Origin: Blautia wexlerae DSM 19850
GTDB taxonomy: Bacteria; Bacillota; Clostridia; Lachnospirales; Lachnospiraceae
DNA length: 64,000 nucleotides
Direction of reading: 5' to 3'
Assembly (NCBI RefSeq): GCF_025148125.1
Contig: NZ_CP102267.1
Coordinates: forward strand, 3,482,501 to 3,546,500
Positions within the stretch are counted from its first letter, which is position 1; every line of letters begins with the position of its first letter. Positions 25,524 through 33,635 of the stretch are shown one piece after another. The position numbers were made by a program, and so were the translations under genes. The notes under the pieces were generated by a model. That model saw only the letters and a program-made list of their open reading frames with translations, was not told the DNA's origin and made no database searches.

Positions 25524-26708
25524 TCAATCATATTTTTGCAGACTTCCAATCATCTTAATCCCCATTATCATCAACACAGGGAAAATCAGTGCCGCAAAGA
25601 TTCCAAGTTTCAGATTATCATTCAGTGCTCCTGAAATCATCCCCACATAGGTTGGTCCGGATGAGCATCCCACATCTCCAGCAAGGGCAAGGAGGGCAAA
25701 CAGGGCTGTTCCGCCACGCTTTACTGAGGCAGCCGCCATGCTGAAGGTTCCCGGCCACATAATACCTACAGACAGACCGCAAACCGCACATCCAAGGATT
25801 CCCAACGCAGGTACCGGGATAAATGCGATCATCAGATAGGAAACCATGCACAGAACTGCACTGTATTGCATAAAGCGTTCCAGATTGATTTTATCTCCAA
25901 ATTTTCCATAAAATGCCCTTGAACTTCCCATAAGAATTGCAAACGCCATGGGACCTGCCAGATCTCCGATAGTTTTATTGATTCCAAAGCTTTTCTCAGC
26001 CAGAGTAGAAGCCCACTGGCTTACCGCCTGCTCACTGGCTCCTGCACAGAGCATCATTAACATCAGAACCCAGAAGATTTTTTTCTTAAAAAGCTCTCCC
26101 ATAGTCAGCCCCTTTTCACCCTCATCCAGCAGTGGAGCAATGGGAACTCTGGTAAAAAAGATTCCATTTGCAATGGGAATCAATGCCCACACCAGCGCCA
26201 TATATTTCCAGTTTGCAATCCCGAAAATACGAAAGAATAATGTAGAAAGAAGTACCACTCCCACATGTCCCCAACAGTAAAAGGAATGAAGGAGACTCAT
26301 TGCTTTTTCCTTATTATCTGTAGGGCAGGCTTCCACCACAGGACTTACCAGCACCTCCAGCAATCCGCCTCCGATGGCATAGATCATAACTGCAATGAGA
26401 AGTCCCACAAACGGATCTCCCAGGCACTCCGGCAATACTGTGAGCAAAATCAGACCTGCAGCCGCCATTGCATGTGCCAGGATCATAGATGCACGATAAC
26501 CTATTCTGTCCACAAATCCAATCGATGCCAGATCTACCAGCAACTGAATCCCGAAATTAAAAGTAACCAGAAGTGTGATCTTCTGCAGCGAAATCCCGTA
26601 ACTGCCCTGAAATGTCAGAAACAGCAGAGGAACGAAATTGTTCACAATGGCCTGCACTACATATCCGATAAAACAGGCCTGCACTGTTCTGTTGTAATTT
26701 GTTTTCAT
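25524..26708 (-). CDS. Major facilitator superfamily transporter
   Basis: 394 residues with twelve hydrophobic segments. The conserved A-like loop between segments 2 and 3 is seen as FVDRIGYRASMIL (about residue 64) and the second-half equivalent as FYGKFGDKINLERFM (about 265). It resembles FucP/fungal-type sugar or metabolite permeases. Substrate unknown. The upstream 340 bases contain the hairpin repeat at 26742-26768 and no other gene. Confidence 0.8.
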   Translation of the reverse strand: MKTNYNRTVQACFIGYVVQAIVNNFVPLLFLTFQGSYGISLQKITLLVTFNFGIQLLVDLASIGFVDRIGYRASMILAHAMAAAGLILLTVLPECLGDPFVGLLIAVMIYAIGGGLLEVLVSPVVEACPTDNKEKAMSLLHSFYCWGHVGVVLLSTLFFRIFGIANWKYMALVWALIPIANGIFFTRVPIAPLLDEGEKGLTMGELFKKKIFWVLMLMMLCAGASEQAVSQWASTLAEKSFGINKTIGDLAGPMAFAILMGSSRAFYGKFGDKINLERFMQYSAVLCMVSYLMIAFIPVPALGILGCAVCGLSVGIMWPGTFSMAAASVKRGGTALFALLALAGDVGCSSGPTYVGMISGALNDNLKLGIFAALIFPVLMIMGIKMIGSLQKYD

Positions 26709-26741
26709 TCGATATGATATCCTCCAATCTGAAATTTATTA

Positions 26742-26768
26742 GTTACTGAGAACGGAGTAAGCAGTAAC
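26742..26768. repeat. Short hairpin copy of the GTTACTG repeat family
   Basis: GTTACTG (26742-26748) and CAGTAAC (26762-26768) enclose 13 bases; the 27-base unit is nearly identical to 38309-38335. It lies upstream of the MFS gene. Confidence 0.6.
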
Positions 26769-26989
26769 AATTTATTACGCTGATATCGTTCAGGCATTCT
26801 CATTCACCAAATTCTGCACCTTCACAGTTCTATCAATCAATAATGACAGTGTATCACAGATTCTTTCTTTTTTCTTTCATTATATTTTGAAAATCCTATA
26901 AATTTTTATGTTATTTTGACTTTTTCTCATATAACAATTCTATACACTCTAACAGGTAATCCATCAATCCAATTCAAAATATTTCCCGC

Positions 26990-27033
26990 AAAAAAAGATG
27001 TGTACCATACCATTTCTGACACCATACACATCT
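26990..27033 (-). terminator. Terminator of tcdA
   Basis: AGATGTGTA/TACACATCT stem (26996-27004 and 27025-27033), with a minus-strand T6 tract at 26991-26996. Confidence 0.7.
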
Positions 27034-27048
27034 CAAAATAAACACTTC

Positions 27049-27813
27049 TTATCTTCTGTACTCCGCAGTCAGGTCTTTAATAACCTCTCCTGCAATAATC
27101 AGCCCGACGACAGACGGCACAAAGGCCACACTGCCCGGAATATCTCTGCGCTCCGTACACTTATGCGCAGCACCCGGAGGACAAATACAATGCGACCTGC
27201 AGCTGATCGCCATATCTTCAATTGGTCTGATCGGCTGTTCCTCTGAATAAACAACCTTCAGTTTCTTCACACCACGCTTCTTCAGCTCTCTACGCATAAC
27301 CTTCGCCAGCGGACACACCTTCGTCTTATAGATATCCGCCACCCGAAACGCACTGGCATCCAGCTTATTTCCGGCACCCATACTGCTGATAACAGGAGTC
27401 CCTGCCTCCTTTGCACGCATGATCAGTTCAATCTTCGCAGTCACTGTGTCCACAGCATCTACCACATAATCATACTCACTAAAATCGAAATCAGCAGCAT
27501 TCTCCGGAAGATAAAAACAGTTATGGATTCTCACATCTGCTTTCGGATTAATGTCCAGGATCCTGTCCCGCATCACCTCTGTTTTATATTGACCAACAGT
27601 TTTCCTGGTGGCAATAATCTGTCTGTTAAGATTCGTCAGGCATACTTTGTCATCATCGATCAGATCAAAGGTCCCCACACCGCTTCTGACCAATGCTTCA
27701 CATACATATCCTCCAACCCCTCCGATTCCAAACACTGCCACACGGGAGTTCTCCAGTTTATTCATTGCTTCTTTTCCCAGAAGAAGCTCTGTTCTTGAAA
27801 ATTGATTCAACAT
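27049..27813 (-). CDS. tcdA: tRNA threonylcarbamoyladenosine dehydratase (TcdA)
   Basis: 254 residues, ThiF/MoeB/E1-like fold. The nucleotide loop is VAVFGIGGVGGYVCEALVRS (about 30-49), with LIDDDKVCLTNLNRQI carrying the catalytic Asp/Arg region and VDAVDTVTAK the adenylate-site Asp. TcdA cyclises t6A37 to ct6A in ANN-decoding tRNAs using ATP. A full-length enzyme with normal C-terminus. The start overlaps the end of a small membrane-protein ORF by seven bases (GGAG upstream), suggesting coupling. Confidence 0.9.
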   Translation of the reverse strand: MLNQFSRTELLLGKEAMNKLENSRVAVFGIGGVGGYVCEALVRSGVGTFDLIDDDKVCLTNLNRQIIATRKTVGQYKTEVMRDRILDINPKADVRIHNCFYLPENAADFDFSEYDYVVDAVDTVTAKIELIMRAKEAGTPVISSMGAGNKLDASAFRVADIYKTKVCPLAKVMRRELKKRGVKKLKVVYSEEQPIRPIEDMAISCRSHCICPPGAAHKCTERRDIPGSVAFVPSVVGLIIAGEVIKDLTAEYRR

Positions 27814-28004
27814 AATATCTCCATTTCATTCGGTATTGACCGACTATCTGCCTGCCTTTCTTCTACTTCATTATTTCTGGTCTGTTCTGCTTTGCTGCCT
27901 GTAATGTAAGCAGCTCTGCATGCCAGAAACAAAAAAACAAGGAGCAGAAACCAAAGCCAGAGCTTTCTTTTGTTTTTTATGAGCAACCGTTTCATAATCT
28001 GCAT
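27807..28004 (-). CDS. Small single-pass membrane protein upstream of tcdA
   Basis: 65 residues from ATG 28004 (AAGGA upstream; GTG 28007 is also in frame). A basic N-terminus MKRLLIKNKRKL leads into one hydrophobic segment WLWFLLLVFLFLACRAAYI, and the remainder is polar. A cysteine falls at the end of the segment but the lipobox is poor. It overlaps tcdA by seven bases. No family recognised; it may be a real small gene or just a leader for tcdA. Confidence 0.45.
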   Translation of the reverse strand: MQIMKRLLIKNKRKLWLWFLLLVFLFLACRAAYITGSKAEQTRNNEVEERQADSRSIPNEMEILC

Positions 28005-28139
28005 CACTATTCCTTAATATATTATTTTCAGATACCAGAGTTGCAACATACTTCCATCACAGATTTCTTATGATATCTTTACTTCTATAATGCGTCAAGT
28101 ATATCATAGAAAGAAAAATCCTGCAATGAAGAAACTCTG

Positions 28140-28826
28140 TTACTGTACATGAAGTGAACAGTGCTGAGTGAAATTCACAAACCGGAAGTGCTTATCCATC
28201 TCATCACCAATCAATCCAATTACTTTTCCCATGGTAAATGCCGCCATCACTGTTCCGATTCCCAGTCCGTTGATATGCCCCAGAATCAGCCCTGTCATAC
28301 AGGCAGTAATCATCAGACAGATCACATCAAAAGAAACCTTGATCTTAGAATATTTCACCTTTATAATCTCTGACAGTTCACGAGGAAACAGATCTGTAGG
28401 AATAATCGGCAGACCGCATCTGTTAGAAAGTGCGATCCCTATACAGATCAGCAGATAACTGATCACAAAATATAACACTCTGAGTGGAATTGTCTTTGGC
28501 AGGATATTGATCCATGCCTCATTAACATCCAAAAACTCACTGAATGCAAATCCAACCAGAAAACTGCACAGATAAGCAGGTACAAATTTTTTTCTCAGTA
28601 TCATCAGACTTAAGATCAGAAGTGCCTGAAAAATATAAGTCCATGTTCCCAGTGTAATTACCGGAAATACTTTTTCAAATGCATAAGGAACACTGGATAT
28701 GGCAGATATTCCTGAACCAGAATACAGCATCAGAATAACAGCAAGACTGTTGATCATGACTGCTATCACCAATGCCAGCTCTCCTCTGAAAATATGTCTC
28801 GAATCTTCTTCCTCATTTGTTTTCAT
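28140..28826 (-). CDS. DUF6198-type integral membrane protein (YczE/YitT-like)
   Basis: 228 residues from ATG 28826 (GAGGAGA upstream). Five hydrophobic segments are visible; the stretch CGLPIIPTDLFPRELSEII (about 148-166) and the later GLGIGTVMAAFTMGKVIGLI are typical of the YczE/YitT-like group of unknown function common in Lachnospiraceae. The product is probably a membrane permease-like protein; no substrate can be given. Confidence 0.65.
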   Translation of the reverse strand: MKTNEEEDSRHIFRGELALVIAVMINSLAVILMLYSGSGISAISSVPYAFEKVFPVITLGTWTYIFQALLILSLMILRKKFVPAYLCSFLVGFAFSEFLDVNEAWINILPKTIPLRVLYFVISYLLICIGIALSNRCGLPIIPTDLFPRELSEIIKVKYSKIKVSFDVICLMITACMTGLILGHINGLGIGTVMAAFTMGKVIGLIGDEMDKHFRFVNFTQHCSLHVQ

Positions 28827-28994
28827 AACAATTCTCTCCTCTAACACAAGCAAGGGACTGCTGTCAGAAAATATTTTCTGTCATACTTTTCTGACGGCAG
28901 ACCCCTGTGTCTTTTACATCTTATATTTTCTGAAAATACTATTTTTTATCGAATCAGGCAAGTTTCCCACTTCAACTACTGATATTTTCCTGAC

Positions 28995-30413
28995 TTACTC
29001 AACCGTGCAGACGCGGATCAGGTTTGTTCTTCCCGGAATTCCAAGCGGTACACCACCGGCAAATACAATAGTGTCGCCAACTTTTACAAGTTTATGCTTC
29101 TGTGCTGCTTCGATTGCTCTCAGGCAAAGGATCTCAGAACTGTATTCTTCCTTGATCAGCATCGGGTAAACACCCCAGGACAGATTCAGCTGGCGAAGAA
29201 CTCTCTCAGAGCTTGTACATGCACCGATCAGACATCCTGGTCTGTGTTTGGACATCATATGAGCTGTACTTCCGGATTTTGTCACTGCAAGGATTGCACT
29301 GGCCTTCAAGTCGATTGCGGTCAGACAGGTTGCATGTGCGATTGCATTTGTAATATCCGGATTCTCATTTCTGTCTGTTTTCTTAAAGATTGTATTGTAA
29401 TCAATATTCTGCTCCATATGTTCTGCAATACGGCTCATCATCTGAAGTGCCTGTACCGGATATTTACCAGCTGCGGTTTCTCCTGAAAGCATAGTTGCAC
29501 TTGTTCCCTGAAAAATCGCATTGGCAACGTCTGTAGCCTCTGCACGGGTTGGTCTCGGATGAGAGATCATGGAGTCAAGCATCTGTGTTGCTGTAATAAC
29601 CGGTTTTCCTGCTGTGTAAACTTTCTGGATGATTTTCTGCTGGATAACAGGTACATATTCCGGCGGGATCTCAACACCCATGTCACCTCTGGCGATCATG
29701 ATGCCATCTGCTGCTTCAATAATCTCGTCGATATTGTCAACGCCCTGTTGGTTCTCAATCTTTGCAATGATCTGAATCTCTTCACCGCCGTTTTCTTTCA
29801 GGATTTTTCTTACTTCGCGGATATCGTTTGCAGTACGTGTAAAAGATGCTGCAACGAAATCAAATCCTTCCTGGATACCGAAGAGAAGATCATCATGGTC
29901 TTTTTTACTGATGAATGGCATCTTCAGGTTTGCACCCGGAACATTGACACCCTTCTTGTCGCCAATCACACCTGCATTAATAACCTTGCAGACAATGTCC
30001 TTTCCTGAGATGTCCTGAACCTCCAGGTCTACAAGTCCATCATCAACCAGAATATGTCCACCCGGCTGCACATCCTTATAAAGCTCTTTATAAGTAATGC
30101 TTACGCACTCATTAGTTCCTTCAATATCTTTATTTGTAAATGTAAAAATCTGTCCTTCTTCCAGAGAAACCTTGCCATCCTTGAAGCATCCAAGTCTGAT
30201 CTCCGGTCCCTTTGTATCAAGAAGTGCTGCAACAGGTCTGTCATATTTCTTGCGAAGTTCTCTCAGTTTCTGGATACGGCCTCTCTGCTCATCGTGAGGT
30301 CCATGTGAGAAGTTGAAACGTGCTACGTCCATTCCCTCTCTCACAAGCTGCTCCATAACATCGCCCTTATCAGTAGACGGTCCCATTGTACAGATAATTT
30401 TGGTTTTTCTCAT
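28995..30413 (-). CDS. pyk: Pyruvate kinase
   Basis: 472 residues, so the short form without the PEP-utiliser extension seen in bacilli. Substrate and cation motifs are visible: RKTKIICTMGPSTDKG, VARFNFSHG, LLDTKGPEIR, the catalytic Lys region IIAKIENQQGVDNIDEI, MIARGDMGVEIP and PTRAEATDVANAI. It makes ATP and pyruvate from PEP in the last glycolytic step. It is monocistronic, with its own promoter upstream. An imperfect hairpin lies in the 142-base gap after it, but without a T-run. Confidence 0.96.
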   Translation of the reverse strand: MRKTKIICTMGPSTDKGDVMEQLVREGMDVARFNFSHGPHDEQRGRIQKLRELRKKYDRPVAALLDTKGPEIRLGCFKDGKVSLEEGQIFTFTNKDIEGTNECVSITYKELYKDVQPGGHILVDDGLVDLEVQDISGKDIVCKVINAGVIGDKKGVNVPGANLKMPFISKKDHDDLLFGIQEGFDFVAASFTRTANDIREVRKILKENGGEEIQIIAKIENQQGVDNIDEIIEAADGIMIARGDMGVEIPPEYVPVIQQKIIQKVYTAGKPVITATQMLDSMISHPRPTRAEATDVANAIFQGTSATMLSGETAAGKYPVQALQMMSRIAEHMEQNIDYNTIFKKTDRNENPDITNAIAHATCLTAIDLKASAILAVTKSGSTAHMMSKHRPGCLIGACTSSERVLRQLNLSWGVYPMLIKEEYSSEILCLRAIEAAQKHKLVKVGDTIVFAGGVPLGIPGRTNLIRVCTVE

Positions 30414-30521
30414 TTAATCTTTCCCTCCAAACTGTCAACTCAATTTTATCTATTTTATTCCTGTAAAATAATGTAATAAAATGTTACCTGTTTCTATAAA
30501 TGAAAACATTAAATCAAATAA

Positions 30522-30550
30522 AAATTACCATTATTGAGACTATCTGTCAA
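30522..30550 (-). promoter_or_regulatory. Promoter of pyk
   Basis: On the minus strand TTGACA (30545-30550) is followed by a 17-base spacer and TAATTT (30522-30527), about 110 bases before the pyk start. The -35 is perfect. The rest of the 250-base gap is A/T-rich with no gene. Confidence 0.65.
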
Positions 30551-30665
30551 TATAGAATTTCGACTTATTTTTGTTGATATTTGACAAAAAAATAACATAC
30601 TTTTGTTGCAAATATCACATATATTTTTGCTGATCCGACAGTTGGAAAATTTTCACTCATTCTTA

Positions 30666-31196
30666 TCAGAATCCAAAATCTGCATAGTCTTCCGGCAGAA
30701 ATCTGTGGTAAATGATATGGCATCCTTCATCTTTAAAACAATAATAATAAGGATCTGATCCGTCATCAAAGCGGATCATCACATCAAACTCCTCGTTATC
30801 CATTGGTTCAGTAATGATTTTATCTGAATAAGAATGGAACAGTTCTTTAATTTCATCTATCGTACATCCATGTCTGCCAACCAGTTCGATCAATGCCTTG
30901 ATGAATTCATTCTCTTTCATATTATTATGTACATATTCGGAAGCTTTTTCCGAAACAGTGAAGCAGAAACGATCTCCTCTGTGTGATACTGCTACTTCAC
31001 CAAATTTCTCTTTTATATAAGAAGGAAAATCTTTTAAAATCTCCATCATGCCTGCAGCATCCGTCTCATTGCCAAAGAAATGATTCAGGGAACTGAGCGG
31101 ATAATAAAGGCTGATCTTCTCCTTCATATATCCAAGCTTCGCCTGTTCCTCTTTGATCACATCAATCAGACTGTTTTCTAATCTGTTATAGTTCAT
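30666..31196 (-). CDS. DUF3877-family protein
   Basis: 176-residue soluble acidic protein opening MNYNRLENSLIDVIKEEQAK and ending with an aromatic FDDGSDPYYYCFKDEGCHII segment. From memory this matches the DUF3877 family, common and single-copy in Lachnospiraceae, of unknown function. No motifs of catalysis or DNA binding are visible. GGAGG precedes the ATG. Confidence 0.6.
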   Translation of the reverse strand: MNYNRLENSLIDVIKEEQAKLGYMKEKISLYYPLSSLNHFFGNETDAAGMMEILKDFPSYIKEKFGEVAVSHRGDRFCFTVSEKASEYVHNNMKENEFIKALIELVGRHGCTIDEIKELFHSYSDKIITEPMDNEEFDVMIRFDDGSDPYYYCFKDEGCHIIYHRFLPEDYADFGF

Positions 31197-31524
31197 TTAT
31201 GTTCCCTCCTGAAAATCTGTTCTTTTGTTTTTTCTGGTTAATATTTTATCAGACATTGCCCGAAAATCAATGCATTTCTTTTTCAATTGTACGCCCGTCA
31301 AAACAATTTCAATGTTTTCTTTTTCATACAAAAATAAAGACCTTGCGAAACTGTCCTTTTTTCCCTCTGACAAATGACTCTGACTGGATAAAACAAAACA
31401 GATAAAACCAACCACTTCGTTGCTTTTTTTACCAAATAACTGCTTGATTCGGTTAAAAAAACAGCGTTCCGAATATTATTTATATCCGAAACGCTGTCAT
31501 TATTCCAATTATTTCATTATGTAT
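31197..31524. other. Intergenic stretch between DUF3877 gene and malQ
   Basis: Contains the DUF3877 promoter region and the malQ terminator (31454-31498). A 72-codon open frame here has no family features and no ribosome site, so no gene is called. Confidence 0.5.
31454..31498 (-). terminator. Terminator of malQ
   Basis: Long stem ACAGCGTTcCG / CGaAACGCTGT with a T7 tract on the minus strand (complement of 31455-31461). Confidence 0.8.
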
Positions 31525-33030
31525 TTAATCCCAGTTCTTACGTCCGTAACGAAGTGTCACATCATAGATTTCCTTCTGGAGTTTCTTTGTAAGATCTCTC
31601 TTCTTGATTCTCCACTTCCAGTTCGTACCAACTGTAGATGGTTTATTCATTCGGAATCTGTTGTCCAGTCCCATATAGTCCTGCATTGGGATAACGCAGA
31701 CACGCGCAGCACTGCGCATGATCAGACTGATGAAACATTTATACAGTTCTTCTTCCGGTGTTGCATGATCACACAGATAATCTCTCGCCAGTTTTCTCTC
31801 AGCTGCTGTGATGCTATTCCACCATCCCACGATAGTTTCATTATCATGGGTTCCTGTATATGCCACGCAGTTCTCCGGATAATTATGTGGCAGATAATCA
31901 CTGGCACATCCGGAATCTCTGGAGTCAAACGCAAATTCCAGAACCTTCATTCCCGGGAAGCCGCTCTCATATACCAGATGACGTACGGAATCTGTCATAT
32001 ATCCCAAGTCCTCCGCGATAACCTGCTTCCATCCAAGCGCCTGTTCAATCTTACGGAACAGATCAATTCCGGGACCCTTTTCCCAGTGTCCGCCTCTTGC
32101 ATCTTTATCTCCGTATGGAATAGAGAAATATTCATCAAATCCACGGAAATGATCGATTCGCACAACATCATACAGTCTGAAGCAATAACTCATTCTGGAA
32201 ATCCACCACTGATATCCTATATTTCTGTGATAATCCCAGCGATATAACGGATTTCCCCATAACTGACCGGTTGCAGAAAATCCATCCGGAGGGCATCCTG
32301 CTACTGCCAGTGGTACATTATCCTGATCCAGCTGGAACAGCTCCGGATGCGCCCATGCATCAGCACTGTCCATGGCAACATAAATCGGAATATCTCCAAT
32401 GATCTGGATTCCTTTTGAATTTGCATAGGATTTCAGTTTCATCCACTGCTCATAGAACTTAAACTGCATATACTGCTGGAATTCAATATCAAAATAGAGT
32501 TCTTCACGATAATAATCCATGGCATTGTTCCAGCGGAGTCTGATATCCTCAGCCCATTTGGTCCATTCTACACCTTCGAAACGGTCTTTTACTGCCATAA
32601 ACAGAGCATAATCTGACAGCCACCATCTGTTCTCTGCTACGAATTTCTGATAGTCAGGATTCTTGCTGATATCACTGTTCTCGTATGCTTTTCTCAGAAG
32701 AGGATAACGGCCTTTGTAGATTTTTTCATAATCTACCTCATCAGGCTTCTTTCCCCAGTTAACTTTCTCGCAGTCTTTCTTATCAAGAACTCCTTCTTCC
32801 ACAAGTGTATCCAGATCAATAAAATATGGATTACCTGCAAATGTAGAGAAAGACTGATATGGAGAATCTCCATAGCTGGTCGGTCCCAATGGCAGAATCT
32901 GCCAGTAAGTCTGTCCGGCTTCCTTTAACCAGTCTACAAATTCATATGCACTTTTGGAAAAACATCCGATGCCATAGTCTGATGGAAGACTGCTGATCGG
33001 CATTAATATTCCTGCTGCTCTTTTTCCCAT
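31525..33030 (-). CDS. malQ: 4-alpha-glucanotransferase
   Basis: 501 residues, GH77. The opening RAAGILMPISSLPSDYGIGC and YWQILPLGPTSYGDSPYQSF are family hallmarks. The catalytic nucleophile is in VVRIDHFRGFDEYF (about residue 295), the acid/base in VIAEDLG and the third carboxylate in TGTHDNETIVGWW. It transfers alpha-1,4-glucan segments, releasing glucose, in maltodextrin or glycogen turnover. RBS AAGGAG. It is divergent from the GH13 alpha-glucosidase gene, with which it would complete maltodextrin breakdown. Confidence 0.95.
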   Translation of the reverse strand: MGKRAAGILMPISSLPSDYGIGCFSKSAYEFVDWLKEAGQTYWQILPLGPTSYGDSPYQSFSTFAGNPYFIDLDTLVEEGVLDKKDCEKVNWGKKPDEVDYEKIYKGRYPLLRKAYENSDISKNPDYQKFVAENRWWLSDYALFMAVKDRFEGVEWTKWAEDIRLRWNNAMDYYREELYFDIEFQQYMQFKFYEQWMKLKSYANSKGIQIIGDIPIYVAMDSADAWAHPELFQLDQDNVPLAVAGCPPDGFSATGQLWGNPLYRWDYHRNIGYQWWISRMSYCFRLYDVVRIDHFRGFDEYFSIPYGDKDARGGHWEKGPGIDLFRKIEQALGWKQVIAEDLGYMTDSVRHLVYESGFPGMKVLEFAFDSRDSGCASDYLPHNYPENCVAYTGTHDNETIVGWWNSITAAERKLARDYLCDHATPEEELYKCFISLIMRSAARVCVIPMQDYMGLDNRFRMNKPSTVGTNWKWRIKKRDLTKKLQKEIYDVTLRYGRKNWD

Positions 33031-33152
33031 GATTCTTGTCTCCTTCGTGATTTTTCACTCTTACCGCTTATATTTCTCCAATTGATCCACAATCTGGTAT
33101 CAACGTTGCTATAAGCAGCATTTTATATACCTTATGCGCAATTGTTTTTTTT

Positions 33153-33181
33153 ATTATACTTATTTTTTGTGCAAATTGCAA
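33153..33181 (-). promoter_or_regulatory. Promoter of malQ
   Basis: On the minus strand TTGCAA (33176-33181), 17 bases, then TATAAT (33153-33158). The spacer begins TTTGCACAA, a string also found in the spacer of the divergent glucosidase promoter. Confidence 0.6.
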
Positions 33182-33420
33182 TATAGTTTTCGTAACAACT
33201 TTTTTTTCGTGAAAATCACCAGTTATTGTTCTCTCCATGGCCATCCGCATGATTCGTAATGTACTGAATTTGTGCTAATTCGACTGGTAGTTTCTTTTTC
33301 TCCAGTTTTGTTGTATTCATTTCAAAAACCTCCCTCTTGATAAATCATTTCTATGATTTACAGCAATTCCATCATAACATGGCGCCACATAAAACACTAT
33401 CTGTGTTTTCCGGTGTCTTT

Positions 33421-33524
33421 CATTCCAGATTGCCTGCGGCAATGGAATTTTGGCTTGTATGTCTCGGGATTTTGGCATATTCATGCCAAAACACCTCGCG
33501 GAATAGTGGTGTGTGAACAGTAAC
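33421..33524. repeat. Dispersed 104-bp repeat, copy A
   Basis: Inverted copy of 38193-38296 with only a few mismatches. It contains two small hairpins: ATTGCCTGCGGCAAT and TTTTGGCAT-attc-ATGCCAAAA. One edge reads GTGAACAGTAAC. It lies upstream of the glucosidase promoter and carries no open frame; non-autonomous REP/MITE-like DNA. Confidence 0.8.
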
Positions 33525-33563
33525 TCCGTACTTGTTAAGGAAGTAATAATCTCATTTTCTTTA

Positions 33564-33592
33564 TTGCGTTTTTTTGCACAATACAATATAAT
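33564..33592 (+). promoter_or_regulatory. Promoter of the alpha-glucosidase gene
   Basis: TTGCGT (33564-33569), 17 bases, TATAAT (33587-33592), 44 bases before the ATG. The spacer contains TTTTTTGCACAA, shared with the malQ promoter. Confidence 0.6.
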
Positions 33593-33635
33593 AATTTCAG
33601 AGTTTATTTATGCAAAAAGACGAAAGGATGTACAT

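Larger units (their letters stand above)
26709..27048. other. Intergenic stretch between MFS gene and tcdA
   Basis: Holds the hairpin repeat at 26742-26768 and the tcdA terminator at 26990-27033. The A/T-rich middle (about 26820-26960) shows no open frame or recognisable motif; it probably contains the MFS promoter. Confidence 0.5.

Noticed and set aside
28861..28900. Hairpin CTGTCAGAAAA...TTTTCTGACGGCAG after pyk as a terminator
   Set aside because: The stem is good but neither strand has a T-run directly after it. It may still be an RNA stability element.
31197..31415. 72-codon minus-strand frame upstream of the DUF3877 gene
   Set aside because: No ribosome site, no recognisable domain, and it ends directly against the DUF3877 start; most likely leader sequence.
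33513..33635. 41-codon N-terminal extension of the alpha-glucosidase
   Set aside because: It runs through the promoter (TTGCGT-17-TATAAT) and the repeat edge; the ATG at 33636 has a ribosome site and begins the normal GH13 text.
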